A stretch of DNA of 64,000 nt. Origin: Candidatus Kutchimonas denitrificans (GTDB lineage Bacteria > Gemmatimonadota > Gemmatimonadetes > Palauibacterales > KS3-K002). The notes under the pieces were generated by a model. It had not been told where the DNA came from. It did not search any database and saw only the letters and a program-made list of their open reading frames with translations. The stretch is taken from positions 1-64,000 of the forward strand of contig JAACAK010000080.1 of NCBI GenBank assembly GCA_011774835.1, read 5' to 3'. Within the stretch, counting starts at the first letter, position 1. Each line of letters begins with the position of its first letter. The position numbers and the translations under genes were made by a program. Below, one piece after another: positions 52,978 through 61,899 of the stretch.

Positions 52978-53615
52978 CGGCCCTCACCTTCTTCGACGGC
53001 GAGCGCCTCGGCTCGCTGGCGATCGGCGGGCCGGTTCACGTTCATGAACAACACGCTCGGGTCGCCGTAGCTCGCCACCTCTTCGGTGGGCAGAACGCGG
53101 ACGTTGACGTCGTCGTAGAAGGAAATGACCCGGCGATCGTTCCGCGCGATGGCCGCCTCGATCGGCCCTCGGCAATCGATGCCGTAGAAAGCGCACAGGG
53201 GTTCCAGGCCCCGACGCGAGTCGCTCCCTGGAGCGATCACCTCGTCGGCCTGCGCCCCTTCGGCCAACCGGCGCAGCAGTCCGGCCGACAGGAAGGGCAT
53301 GTCGCAGGCCGCGACGAGTGCGCCGCGCCGGCCGGCGTCCTCGGCCCACAGCACCGCCGTGTAAATGCCGCCCAGCGCGCCGAGTCCCGGCCTCGCGTCG
53401 GGCCGCATCTCCAAACGTAGGGGCCGGTAAATCTCGGGCTCGTTGGCCACCAGGACGACTCGGTCCGCGGCATCGCGCATGGCGCGGATCGCGCGAACGG
53501 CGATGAGCTCGCCCGCTACCGGCTCCAGCGCCTTCGGTTTTCCGTGGTAGCGCGTGTTGTGTCCGCCGGCGAGAATGACGCCCAGCGGCGACGCCGGATC
53601 GGCCTCTCGGCTCAT
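52974..53615 (-). CDS. mobA: Molybdenum cofactor guanylyltransferase MobA
   Basis: 213 residues, nucleotidyltransferase fold. The GTP-binding start is GVILAGGHNTRYHGKPKAL; the usual GGxSxRMGxDK is altered but Arg and Lys remain. The motif VAACDMPFLS carries the metal Asp, and LEPLCAFY is present. It attaches GMP to molybdopterin, so bis-MGD-type enzymes are likely in this cell. It overlaps moeA and the CoA-binding gene. Confidence 0.86.
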   Translation of the reverse strand: MSREADPASPLGVILAGGHNTRYHGKPKALEPVAGELIAVRAIRAMRDAADRVVLVANEPEIYRPLRLEMRPDARPGLGALGGIYTAVLWAEDAGRRGALVAACDMPFLSAGLLRRLAEGAQADEVIAPGSDSRRGLEPLCAFYGIDCRGPIEAAIARNDRRVISFYDDVNVRVLPTEEVASYGDPSVLFMNVNRPADRQRAEALAVEEGEGR

Positions 53616-54037
53616 AGCAGTCGCCGACGCCTCAACTCTTTATGCTGTGTCCGCAGACATTGATCCATCACGACCGTGATCCCCGCCTGCCGCGCTTTGA
53701 GCGCCGCCTCTTCGTTGGCCACCCCCAATTGCATCCAGACCAACCGCGCGCCGATCTCGATCGCCTCCTCGACGTGTGGGAGCACGTGCTCGGGGGCGCG
53801 AAAGATGTCGACGATTTGGATGGGCCCTTCGGATTCACGGGCCGCCAAGAGGTCCGGATAGGCTCGGACATCGAGAATCATGTCGTGCTTGGGATTGATC
53901 GGCACGACGCTGTATTCCTGCTGGATCAGATAACGAGCCACGGAATTGCTGTCGCGGTAAGGCTTCGGCGAGCAGCCGACGACCGCGATCGTCTTGCTGG
54001 TCTTGATGATGTCGATCGTTTCCTGGTCGAGAAGCAT
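53612..54037 (-). CDS. CoA-binding domain protein
   Basis: 141 residues, a single CoA_binding_2 (YccU-like) Rossmann domain: KTIAVVGCSPKPYRDSNSVA near the start and the closing LGVANEEAALKARQAG. Such small proteins bind CoA, but the partner and role are not known. It overlaps mobA by four bases and lies 5 bp after the PPC-domain gene, so all four form one operon. Confidence 0.88.
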   Translation of the reverse strand: MLLDQETIDIIKTSKTIAVVGCSPKPYRDSNSVARYLIQQEYSVVPINPKHDMILDVRAYPDLLAARESEGPIQIVDIFRAPEHVLPHVEEAIEIGARLVWMQLGVANEEAALKARQAGITVVMDQCLRTQHKELRRRRLL

Positions 54038-54042
54038 AGTGA

Positions 54043-54477
54043 TTAGAAGCGGTTCCTCAGGTCGAGACCCGGCAGTTCGTAGACCGGATCCATCGTTCGT
54101 TCGATCGGTTCGGGAAGCACGGTCAGCACTACTTCAAGCGTAGGGCAAACGATCCCGTGTCGCAAATGACCGCCGATCACCGTGTAGTCGCGGCGACCGA
54201 GCGTGACGTGGGCGTGGACGAGAGGTTCGCCATCGTAAACCGCGACGTTGCCGGTCAGAGACAGAACTTCCAGTTGCTCATCGAAGTCCTGATCGGGAAG
54301 GTAGGTCTTCACCTCCATGTCGTAGTACGTGATGCTGACACGCTGCATCGCTCCGATACCGGTCAGGCTCGCGGCGTTGATTCGCTCTGCGCCGATGAAC
54401 TCGAGCAGGCGATCAGGAAAAATTTCGCCGTCCTCGAACCGCAGGACGTATTTGTCCCCCTGGCGGACGTAAAGCAT
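54043..54477 (-). CDS. PPC-domain (DUF296) DNA-binding protein
   Basis: 144 residues covering one PPC/PCC domain: SLTGIGAMQRVSITYYD, LTGNVAV and the metal-site-like LVHAHVTLGRRDYTVIGGHL. Plant relatives bind AT-rich DNA; bacterial ones are trimeric with an uncertain role. It is the first gene of the operon leading to moeA. Confidence 0.87.
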   Translation of the reverse strand: MLYVRQGDKYVLRFEDGEIFPDRLLEFIGAERINAASLTGIGAMQRVSITYYDMEVKTYLPDQDFDEQLEVLSLTGNVAVYDGEPLVHAHVTLGRRDYTVIGGHLRHGIVCPTLEVVLTVLPEPIERTMDPVYELPGLDLRNRF

Positions 54478-54500
54478 TGGCGTGGACCCTTTTATGGAGG

Positions 54501-55052
54501 CTAAGGTAGCAGCGTGGGTGTTATCCCGAGCAGAAGTTCGATCAGCAGGGTGCCCAGCATGTACGGGACGAAGCCGGCCAGCGCGGTCGCCAGCGCCCGT
54601 CCGGTCGAGAAATCGAGCGCCTGGCGGATCGCGACCAGCACGGTGGCGATCATCCAGAGCAGGACGGCCAGGTAAAGGGGCAGGCCGGCGCCCGGCAGGA
54701 GACGCAGAACGAGAAGCACACCCGGCGCCTGGGCGAATCCGACCGTTCGCAGGAGCTCACCCCAGTCCGCCGTGCCGTCGAACAGCTGCACCCCAACCAG
54801 GTAGCAGGTACCCGACCAGAGCGCCCAGCCCAGGTAGGCGCTGAGCACGCCGGCCACCAGGCCGCCGGGCCCCATCTCGAGGCCGCCCACCGCGGCGGCC
54901 AGGGCGACGAGCCCGACGACGAGGGCGGCCTGTGCCGTGGCGCCCTGATCGTGCTCGACCTCCTCGTAGATCCTGATTCTGAACGTCGCCGCGCCCAGCA
55001 CTCGCTGCACGAAACTCGACCGCGCGATTGCGGTCGGTTGACGCTGCTCCAT
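54501..55052 (-). CDS. Yip1-family membrane protein
   Basis: 183 residues from ATG 55052 behind GGGAGG. Five hydrophobic helices with the pattern of Yip1-domain proteins (GTCYLVGVQLFDGTADWGELL, then RTVGFAQAPGVLLVLRLLP). Bacterial members have no assigned function. The 20-residue N-terminus is soluble and basic. Confidence 0.78.
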   Translation of the reverse strand: MEQRQPTAIARSSFVQRVLGAATFRIRIYEEVEHDQGATAQAALVVGLVALAAAVGGLEMGPGGLVAGVLSAYLGWALWSGTCYLVGVQLFDGTADWGELLRTVGFAQAPGVLLVLRLLPGAGLPLYLAVLLWMIATVLVAIRQALDFSTGRALATALAGFVPYMLGTLLIELLLGITPTLLP

Positions 55053-55234
55053 CGAATGACCTCCCACCTGCTCTGAGTGATAGTGAGCGAAATATACAGA
55101 GGGGGCGGTTGAACAGGCCAGTTGGCCCCGGGTTCATCGATGCGGCCATCGAGGGGCCGTCAGGGAACACCCCGCGCCCCCAACCGGGTGCCGGTGACCC
55201 CGATCGTCTCCGGTCGACATTCCCGGGACCGCTC

Positions 55235-55786
55235 TCAGTTGAAAACGACCTCGGCCTTGAGCACGGCGGTGACCTGGTTTTCCTCGAAATCCAGGTAGCG
55301 TCGGAACACGCTCTCGGCGCGCAGGGCGAGGAACTCGAAGGGCAGCCAGCGGTAGCCGATCGCGGCGCCGAGCGCGATCTCGGTATCGGCGTCGCCGCGG
55401 CCGAAGTCGAAAGCCAGGTAGGCGAAGTTGACCGCGGCGTAGGCGGAGTTCCCCGTCACGCCGGACACGTGCCACTCGACGGCCGCGTCGAGACCGAGAC
55501 CGTAGACCGCATCCTCACCGAACCCCGAGCTCACCAGGTGGAACGCGATCCCGGGCACCACCGCCACCTGCGGGTGCGGAAAGAACCCGACGTAGACGAC
55601 CGGCGCGGCCTGAAGGGTGATCGGGATCAGCGGACCGCCTCCCGGTATCCCGACGTCGTACCGGTCGAACTCGGTGAAGTAGGTGATGTTGAACAGCGTG
55701 CCGCCCAACGCCCAGCGTGGGGTCTGGGTCGCGGCGGTCGCCGGAGCGACCAGCGTGAGGACGCCGACCAGAACCAGTTTGCGCAT
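55235..55786 (-). CDS. Outer-membrane beta-barrel protein (paralogue of 39692-40222)
   Basis: 183 residues from ATG 55786 (GGGAGCC upstream). The signal peptide ends near VAPATAATQ. The order TPRWALGG, YVGFFPHPQVAVVPG, IGYRWLPFEFLALRAESVFRR and the ending AEVVFN match the protein at 39692. It is probably a barrel of eight to ten strands. Role unknown. It lies 17 bp after a different barrel gene. Confidence 0.8.
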   Translation of the reverse strand: MRKLVLVGVLTLVAPATAATQTPRWALGGTLFNITYFTEFDRYDVGIPGGGPLIPITLQAAPVVYVGFFPHPQVAVVPGIAFHLVSSGFGEDAVYGLGLDAAVEWHVSGVTGNSAYAAVNFAYLAFDFGRGDADTEIALGAAIGYRWLPFEFLALRAESVFRRYLDFEENQVTAVLKAEVVFN

Positions 55787-55803
55787 GAAGTGGCTCCCTA
55801 CGA

Positions 55804-56520
55804 TCAGAACCAGTACGACGAGACGATCCCGAAGCTGATGTTGTTCGTCCAGTCGCTCTCGGGCGGCACTCTCGGGAGGTCGGGGCCCAATGTGATCCAG
55901 GCGGGAGGAGCGTCGAGCTTCCAGATGTTGTCTTCGATGGTCAGGCGGAGACCGATGCGGTCCGAGATGATGATCGCGGTGCCGATGCCGACCTGGCCGA
56001 CGAAGCTGTTGTTGAATTCGAATCGTTCGTTGGGCAGTATCTGGCAGGTCGGATCGGTCACGCCGCCGGTGCACGTGATGTCGCCGGACGTGTCGAACAC
56101 GATGCCGAGTCCGCCGATCACGTACGGCATCAGGCCGTTCCACGATCGGGCGCCGGTCAGATTGAGCTGCAAGCGCCCGCTCAGAATCAACAGATTGCTC
56201 GGTGTGGTGCCGATCTTCTCGGGTGCGTTCGGACCGGAGGGATCGATCACGTCTCGATCGGTAGGGAAGTACGTCACGTTCGCCGTGACCTGGAGCGGAT
56301 CGCTCACGCGGATCCCGAATCGCGCTCCGAACGCCAACCCGGCGTTTGGACCCAGATCGACGGCGCCGCCGTCGGCGAACACGTAGGCGACATAGGGCCC
56401 CAGATCGCGTTTCTTGTCGACGAACCGATAGGGGGAGTCGATCCGTTGGGCCGCTGCCGGAACGGTCAGCACGAGGCTCAGGGCCAGCGCGGTCGATAGC
56501 ACGCGTACGCTGTCTCGCAT
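55804..56520 (-). CDS. Outer-membrane beta-barrel protein
   Basis: 238 residues. The signal peptide (LALSLVLTVPAAAQ) is followed by strands typical of OMP_b-brl proteins (FGARFGIRVSDPLQVTANVTYF, RLQLNLTGARSWNG). CTGGVTDPTC could form a disulfide in a loop. No ribosome-binding site precedes the ATG at 56520, but a promoter is placed so that the message would be leaderless. It is co-directional with 55235-55786 and probably co-transcribed. Confidence 0.75.
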   Translation of the reverse strand: MRDSVRVLSTALALSLVLTVPAAAQRIDSPYRFVDKKRDLGPYVAYVFADGGAVDLGPNAGLAFGARFGIRVSDPLQVTANVTYFPTDRDVIDPSGPNAPEKIGTTPSNLLILSGRLQLNLTGARSWNGLMPYVIGGLGIVFDTSGDITCTGGVTDPTCQILPNERFEFNNSFVGQVGIGTAIIISDRIGLRLTIEDNIWKLDAPPAWITLGPDLPRVPPESDWTNNISFGIVSSYWF

Positions 56521-56526
56521 GCCGTC

Positions 56527-56554
56527 AGTTTACACGGCCGACGCCGCGGCGCAA
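56527..56554 (-). promoter_or_regulatory. Promoter of the beta-barrel pair, likely leaderless
   Basis: On the minus strand: -35 TTGCGC, a 16-bp spacer and -10 TAAACT, then GACGGC and the ATG at 56520-56518. Transcription about seven bases after the -10 would start at or next to the start codon. The -35 is a partial match. Confidence 0.5.
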
Positions 56555-56648
56555 CTGGATCGGTGCGATTGACAACCGTGCCGCCGGAGGTTAGGCGTGG
56601 TGAGAGCGGCCATCCCGGCCGCAGGTCGGGGGGAGGAGGGTTGTGACC

Positions 56649-57668
56649 ATGAATTCCCTTTCGAAGATCGTGACGGGTCAGGTCATCTGGCTCCTGCTGG
56701 TGGCGGCGCTGGCGACCAGTCTCCAGGGACAGACCACGGCCCGCGTTGTCACCGAGGAGAACTTCCGTCGCGAGCCCAACGGCACGCAGCTCGCCACGGT
56801 CCTCCAGGGTGCCGAGCTGCCGGTCGTCGATCAGCAGGGCGGTTGGGTGCAGGTCGAGCTGAGCGGATGGGTCTGGGCGCCGTCGTTGGCCGCCACCAGC
56901 CGCGAGGGTTTCGATCTCAGGGTCTCCGCCGACGGCGGCGAAAACCTGCGGCTCCGACCGCAGGGCGAGGTGGTCGCCCGGCTCCTCGAGGGGTGTCTCC
57001 TGGCCCGGATGGATGAGAGCGGCAATTGGATCCAGGTGCGGCGTCGTGGATGGCTTTGGCGGGCATCGGTGGAGATGAGCGGATCCGCCGCGGCCGAGGC
57101 AAGCTCGGCGGACCCGTCCGGTTCGGACGAGCCCGACGAACCGCCTCCCGTGGTCACCGCGCCGACGGCGCTCATCGTCTATGCCACGCCCGCCGGCGAC
57201 ACCATCGCCACGTTCCAGCCCGGCGCACAGGCCCAGGTCCTCGGTCGGACGGGCGACTGGATCCGGATTCGTGTCGACGGCTGGGTCTACGGACCCGCTG
57301 CCCTCGATTCCGCCCTCCGTCTCGCCGATACCGGCGATCTGACGCCCGCTCAGCTCCGCGCTGATCCGGCCCGGTATCGAGGCGCCCTGGTCCGCTGGCG
57401 CGTACAGTTCGTCTCCCTGCAACGAGCGGAGAGCACGCGCCGCGACTTCCAGGAAGGCGAGCCGTTCATCCTGGCCCGCGGGCCCGCCGGCGATGCCGGC
57501 TTCGTCTACCTGGCGGTGCCCGAGGAGCTCCTACCGGTGGCAGAGAGCCTCCGACCGCTGGAGTTCGTCACCGTGGTGGGTCGGGTCCGAACCGGTCGCT
57601 CGTCGCAGATGGGGGGGCCTGTAATTGACCTTACCGATATCGAGCCGGAGGAACCTGGGGGGCGATGA
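56649..57668 (+). CDS. Secreted protein with three SH3-like domains
   Basis: 339 residues from ATG 56649 behind GGAGGAGGG; GTG at 56643 is also possible. The signal peptide ends near TSLQGQ. Three bacterial SH3 (SH3_3-like) domains follow, each with a closing tryptophan pattern: GWVQVELSGWVWAP, NWIQVRRRGWLWRA and DWIRIRVDGWVYGP. The C-terminal ~110 residues are unlike known domains and may be OB-like (VVGRVRTGR). Such domains often bind peptidoglycan or proteins in the envelope. A family B hairpin starts directly after its stop. Confidence 0.78.
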   Translation: MNSLSKIVTGQVIWLLLVAALATSLQGQTTARVVTEENFRREPNGTQLATVLQGAELPVVDQQGGWVQVELSGWVWAPSLAATSREGFDLRVSADGGENLRLRPQGEVVARLLEGCLLARMDESGNWIQVRRRGWLWRASVEMSGSAAAEASSADPSGSDEPDEPPPVVTAPTALIVYATPAGDTIATFQPGAQAQVLGRTGDWIRIRVDGWVYGPAALDSALRLADTGDLTPAQLRADPARYRGALVRWRVQFVSLQRAESTRRDFQEGEPFILARGPAGDAGFVYLAVPEELLPVAESLRPLEFVTVVGRVRTGRSSQMGGPVIDLTDIEPEEPGGR

Positions 57669-57779
57669 GTAGTAGGTAGTGGGTAGTGGGTAGTGGGTTG
57701 TGGGTGTGGTAAGGGGCCGAGGGGTGTCCAGGCATGACACCTTTCGACCCACCACCCCCAACCACTCACCACTTACCGT
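57669..57779. repeat. Intergenic repeat family B, copy B4 (complete hairpin)
   Basis: It begins directly after TGA (57666-57668). The left arm has AGTAGTAGGTAGTGGGTAG units; the right arm is CCACCACCCCCAACCACTC and CACTTACC. A perfect apical stem GGTGTC-CAGGCAT-GACACC (57723-57741) closes the structure. It is the clearest family B copy. Confidence 0.88.
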
Positions 57780-57951
57780 AGTTCGGCGTCCCCCGCCCGG
57801 AAGCGGTCCCGACCACGTACTCTCGGAACGGGACCCCCGGGCTTTATGTTTGTCACAGGGAAAGTGAAGCCGGTGTCGCCGCGAGGGCGGCGGTCTGCCG
57901 GCCACCGTTCGGACGCAGTCGGGAGCGGTGGAGAGCAAAGCGAGGAAGGGC

Positions 57952-60144
57952 ATGTTACGACGTCGATGGTCGAAGGTAGTCCTATTCTCATGGCTGGCCG
58001 TGTCTCTGGCTGGCTGCAACGGCGACGATGGCCCCACCGGGCTGGACCCGGCCGTATTCGAGCTGGCGATCGTATCGGGCGGTGGACAAAGCGGGCTGGC
58101 GGGGACGGTGGTGGACGAACCTCTGGTGGCCCGTGTCAGCCGCCGCGACGGCGGAACGCCGGAAGAGGGCGTCACGGTCTCGTGGGGGGTGGTGAGCGGC
58201 TCCGGGACCCCGACCCGAACGACGTCGGTGACGAATGTGGACGGCGAGGCATCGACCCGGGTCGAGCTGGGCTCGGTGGCGGGGGCGGTGGCGGTGGAGG
58301 CGTCGGTCCCGGGATTGGGTTCGGTCCGCTTCTCGGATCTCACGGTCCTGGCGGCGCCCAGTATCGCATCGCTTTCGGTCACCAGCGCCGATCCCGGTGA
58401 TACGATCGAGGTGCGCGTCAACGACCTGTCAGCGGGAGTCGCCGCCCAGGTACTGTTCGACGGCGTAGCGGGTGAGATCGTCGACCAGACGCCGGGCGCG
58501 CCGACCGTGCTGGACGTCGTGGTCCCGGCCCCGATCGGCGTCTGTAGTTCGACGAGCGTCTCGGTTCCCGTGCGGCTGCGTGCCGACGGAGTGACGACGG
58601 CCGCCATCGCCCTCAGCGTCTCTGTTCCGGCCAACCCGTTCCAGGTCGGCCAGGTCCTGGTGATCGAGGGGACGGCCGACGCGAGTTGCGCGCTGCTGCC
58701 GTCGGACGGCGGCAACGCGAAGTATCTGCTGGTGGCACTCAGCGCCGCGTTCGAACAACAGGGCAACTTCCAGGTCACGTTGGGCGCTGGCAGCGTGGCG
58801 CTGAGCGCCGCCGACGCTTCGGCAGCGCCAGCGGCGACCGGCTTCCACGACAAGCTGCGTGCCATCGAATCCCGACTTGCCGACAAGGGTCTCCCCATGG
58901 CGCGGCCCGAGTCTGGACCGCAGCTTTTTGCCGGGCCTACGATCGGTGACCAGCGCGACTTCTGGGTGGCCAGCGACCTGGAGGCGATCAACGCCGGCCA
59001 GATCGATGAGAACGCCTTCGAACGTGTAACCGGGACCCTCCGGTTCGTCGGCGGAAACACCCTGCTCTTCCTCGACGACGCGGTGCCGTCGAACGGTCTG
59101 ACTCAGGGTGATATCGAGATGCTCGGCGAGCTTTACGACCGGCACCTTTACGAGACCGACGTCGACTTCTTCGGTGAGCCGACGGACGTGGACGACAACA
59201 ACAAGACGATCGTCCTGCTATCGCCCGTAGTGAACAGCCTCACCGAGCGCGGCTCCAACGGCGTGGTGATCGGTTTCGTCTTCCTGCTCGATCTCTTCGA
59301 CCCGAACACCAGCGGGTGTCCCGAGTGTCGCTTCTCCAACGGGGCCGAGATCTTGTACGGGCTCGTCCCGGATCCCGATGGGGTCCACAGCGATCCGCGC
59401 ACGCGCGAGCGGGTGCTGGCGCTTCTCCCCGGCGTCATGATCCACGAGACGCAGCACATGATCAACTGGCGCTACAAGGTTTTTGAGAGTGTGGTCCCCG
59501 GGCTCGACCGGCTCTGGCTCGGCGAGGGGCTGGCCCACATGGCGGAGGAGAAGGGCGGCGACGCCCTGTTCGATCTGGGCGACATCGAGCAGGCCAACAA
59601 CCTGTACCAGGACAACTTTGCCCGCGTCGCCAGCTATCTGGCGGCGCCGGACTCGTTCTCGCTCACCGCTACGGAGGGCGGTCTGATCGTCGGCGCCCGG
59701 GGCGGCTGGTGGCTCTTCCTGCGCTGGATCGCCGAGCAATATGGCGACTTCATCCTGCGCGACCTGACGCAGGAGGCCGAGCGCGGGGTGGCCAACGTGG
59801 AAGCGCGGACGGGCGAGTCGTTCTTCCGCCTGTTCGCCGACTTCGCGGTGGCGGCCTGGGCCGACGACCTGGCCATCGCGGGGCTCCAGGCGCGCTACAC
59901 GGTACCCAAGTGGAATCTGCGGGAGATCGTGCAGGTGCAGCCGCAGGGCGGCGGCGATCCGGTCTACGCGCTGCAACCGCTCCAGATGACGTTCTCGACG
60001 TTCCGGGGCAGCTCGATAAACGAGTTTCTGGCGGCCACCAGCCCGTTCTACGTGGAGCTCGACGCGGCGGGCGACCCGAACTCACTGCAGCTGCAGCTCG
60101 AGGCGACGACCGACGCGGGCCTGGCGATCTTGCGCTACGAGTAA
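57952..60144 (+). CDS. Lipoprotein metalloprotease, M30-like, with Ig-like domains
   Basis: 730 residues from ATG 57952 (GAGGAAGGG upstream). The lipobox VSLAGC directs lipid attachment. An invasin-like Ig domain (about 25-120) and an IPT/TIG-like domain (about 130-215) precede a protease region with MIHETQHMINW: HETQH supplies two zinc ligands and the Glu, and LGEGLAHMAEE the third region. This matches peptidase family M30 (hyicolysin type). It is probably anchored on the cell surface and degrades protein. A Cys pair, CPEC, lies in the catalytic part. Confidence 0.82.
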   Translation: MLRRRWSKVVLFSWLAVSLAGCNGDDGPTGLDPAVFELAIVSGGGQSGLAGTVVDEPLVARVSRRDGGTPEEGVTVSWGVVSGSGTPTRTTSVTNVDGEASTRVELGSVAGAVAVEASVPGLGSVRFSDLTVLAAPSIASLSVTSADPGDTIEVRVNDLSAGVAAQVLFDGVAGEIVDQTPGAPTVLDVVVPAPIGVCSSTSVSVPVRLRADGVTTAAIALSVSVPANPFQVGQVLVIEGTADASCALLPSDGGNAKYLLVALSAAFEQQGNFQVTLGAGSVALSAADASAAPAATGFHDKLRAIESRLADKGLPMARPESGPQLFAGPTIGDQRDFWVASDLEAINAGQIDENAFERVTGTLRFVGGNTLLFLDDAVPSNGLTQGDIEMLGELYDRHLYETDVDFFGEPTDVDDNNKTIVLLSPVVNSLTERGSNGVVIGFVFLLDLFDPNTSGCPECRFSNGAEILYGLVPDPDGVHSDPRTRERVLALLPGVMIHETQHMINWRYKVFESVVPGLDRLWLGEGLAHMAEEKGGDALFDLGDIEQANNLYQDNFARVASYLAAPDSFSLTATEGGLIVGARGGWWLFLRWIAEQYGDFILRDLTQEAERGVANVEARTGESFFRLFADFAVAAWADDLAIAGLQARYTVPKWNLREIVQVQPQGGGDPVYALQPLQMTFSTFRGSSINEFLAATSPFYVELDAAGDPNSLQLQLEATTDAGLAILRYE

Positions 60145-60240
60145 GTACGGAGTTGGACGTTGAAAGTTGGACGTTGGGTGTTGGATGTTCGGTCGGCGGA
60201 TTGAACGTCCACCGTCCAACATCCAACTTCCAACATCCAA
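60145..60240. repeat. Intergenic repeat family C, copy C2
   Basis: It begins directly after TAA (60142-60144). The left arm is GGAGTTGGACGTTGAAAGTT with further GTTGG units; the right arm has CCGTCCAACATCCAAC and TTCCAACATCCAAG. The centre is GTTCGGTCGGCGGATTGAAC. It separates the convergent metalloprotease and uracil-DNA glycosylase genes. Confidence 0.88.
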
Positions 60241-60246
60241 GTGGTC

Positions 60247-60885
60247 TTATTCGGCCGGGCCCCCTGCGCCGTCCAGCATCTCCCGAATCTTCCAGAAGCT
60301 CTTTTCGATCTCCGGCTTTAGGTCCTGCCGTCTTATACCGAAAGCGGGATGGAGCAGCGGCAGGAAGGTCATCTCGTGTCCGGCGATCGTCTTCCGGCGC
60401 GGCACGCCGGCGGACTCGGTGATCTTCTCCCTGGGAAAGAAGCGCTCGAGTGCGAACCGGCCCAGCAGCACCACCAGCTCGGGCTTGATCAGCGCCAGCT
60501 GACGCTCGAGGTACGGGGCACAGTTCTCGATTTCGGGCGTCTTCGGGTTCCGATTCTCCGGCGGCCGGCACTTCACGATGTTGCTGATGAAGACTTCCCC
60601 GCGGCTGAGGCCGATCTTCTCCAGCAGCTCCGTTAGATACGCGCCCGCGTCGCCGACGAACGGCTCGCCCTGCGCGTCCTCGCGCCGGCCCGGCGCCTCG
60701 CCGATGAAGAAGACGCGCGCGTCGGGCGGCCCGACGCCGGGCACCACCTGGGTCCGGGCCTCCACCAGCTCCTCGCATCTCGTGCAGCCGCGGGCCAGGT
60801 CGTGGAGGTCGGCGATCGTGCCGCAGGTCAGGATCGGATCGGGCGGCGCGAAGAAATCACCCTGAGACAGATCATGGTCGGTCAT
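60247..60885 (-). CDS. Uracil-DNA glycosylase, family 4
   Basis: 212 residues. The 4Fe-4S cysteines are C34 and C37 (CTRC) and C106 and C122 (15 residues apart), the family 4 pattern. The catalytic motif IGEAPGRRED is at 61-70 and the late motif LLHPAFGIR near 187. It removes uracil from DNA. Its C-terminus faces a family C hairpin. It is complete and typical in length. Confidence 0.93.
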   Translation of the reverse strand: MTDHDLSQGDFFAPPDPILTCGTIADLHDLARGCTRCEELVEARTQVVPGVGPPDARVFFIGEAPGRREDAQGEPFVGDAGAYLTELLEKIGLSRGEVFISNIVKCRPPENRNPKTPEIENCAPYLERQLALIKPELVVLLGRFALERFFPREKITESAGVPRRKTIAGHEMTFLPLLHPAFGIRRQDLKPEIEKSFWKIREMLDGAGGPAE

Positions 60886-60957
60886 ATCGGTCTCCTGATC
60901 GCGGTTGAAGGGTCGGTCCGAAGGCGGCTGAGCTTTCGGGTGGGCGTTCCGCGGTCC

Positions 60958-61899
60958 TCAATGAAGGGTCGCGACATCCAGCGGCAGCCCTTTCCGTTCG
61001 TCGTGGGTCAGCGTCATCGCGTCCATCTCGCAGCGGCCCTCGCACACGCCGCACCCCATGCAACGCTCCCAGTCGACGCTCGCGCGTGCGTTCACCGTGA
61101 TCGCGTCGAACGGACAGGCTTCCTCGCAGTCGCCGCACGCGATGCAAGCCTCCTCATCGACGTTCGCGACATAGCCCGAGGAGGCCACCATGGGCACGCC
61201 GTGCTCGATCATCGCCTCCAGTCCGCCGCAGCAGCAACGGCAGCAGTTGCAGATAGCATAGAACCGATTGTCCATCGCGTCCTTGAAGTACGCCGTGTGG
61301 ACGTGACCGCGCCGATGCTCCGCCTCCAGCACCGCCAGCGCTTCGGCCTGGGTGACGCTCCGCGAGCGCTGCGGGTGATGTTCCAGGGTGAACGAACCGT
61401 CGCCCACGATCATGCAGACATCGGTCGGCCCGCACGGGTTCTCGCGGGCGTGACGGCAGGGGCACTCGAGCAGCGTCACGGCCGGCGGCCCCTTGAGCAC
61501 GATGTCCCGGGCCGTGGGGTACGGGATGACCCGCTCCAGGTCCGTGCGCTTGATCTCCCGGTCGAGCGTGATGATCCGACGGGCCAGCTCGGTAGGCAGC
61601 ACTTTGCCGTGATAGCGGTCGGCCCACCAGCGCTTGGCGCCGGGCGCGGCCATCACCGGCAGCAGCGCGTTGACGCAGAAGTCTATGTACTGGTAGGGCC
61701 AGCGTCCGTAGACGTAGGCGTGCAGGGCGTCGCGGAAACGGCGTTTCGGCCGGTCGCTGTCCCGCTCTCCCGGCGCGCCGCCGCGCCCCCGAAAGGCGGC
61801 CCGGGTGGACGGCAGCATCAGGTGGCCTCGTTCCCCCACCAGCCAGAGCGCCAGCAGCCCGAGGGCCAGGGCGACGGGGAGGAGCAGCAGCCATGCCAT
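60958..61899 (-). CDS. Membrane-anchored 4Fe-4S ferredoxin-like protein
   Basis: 313 residues from ATG 61899, with GGAGG five bases upstream. One N-terminal membrane helix (about 3-22). A central Cys-rich part holds CPCRHARENPCGPTDVC and a dense CNCCRCCCGG cluster. Two classical 4Fe-4S motifs end the protein: CIACGDCEEACP and CMGCGVCEGRCEM. The layout suggests an electron-transfer protein with two [4Fe-4S] clusters and possibly a third site in the Cys-rich region. The partner is unknown. Confidence 0.85.
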   Translation of the reverse strand: MAWLLLLPVALALGLLALWLVGERGHLMLPSTRAAFRGRGGAPGERDSDRPKRRFRDALHAYVYGRWPYQYIDFCVNALLPVMAAPGAKRWWADRYHGKVLPTELARRIITLDREIKRTDLERVIPYPTARDIVLKGPPAVTLLECPCRHARENPCGPTDVCMIVGDGSFTLEHHPQRSRSVTQAEALAVLEAEHRRGHVHTAYFKDAMDNRFYAICNCCRCCCGGLEAMIEHGVPMVASSGYVANVDEEACIACGDCEEACPFDAITVNARASVDWERCMGCGVCEGRCEMDAMTLTHDERKGLPLDVATLH

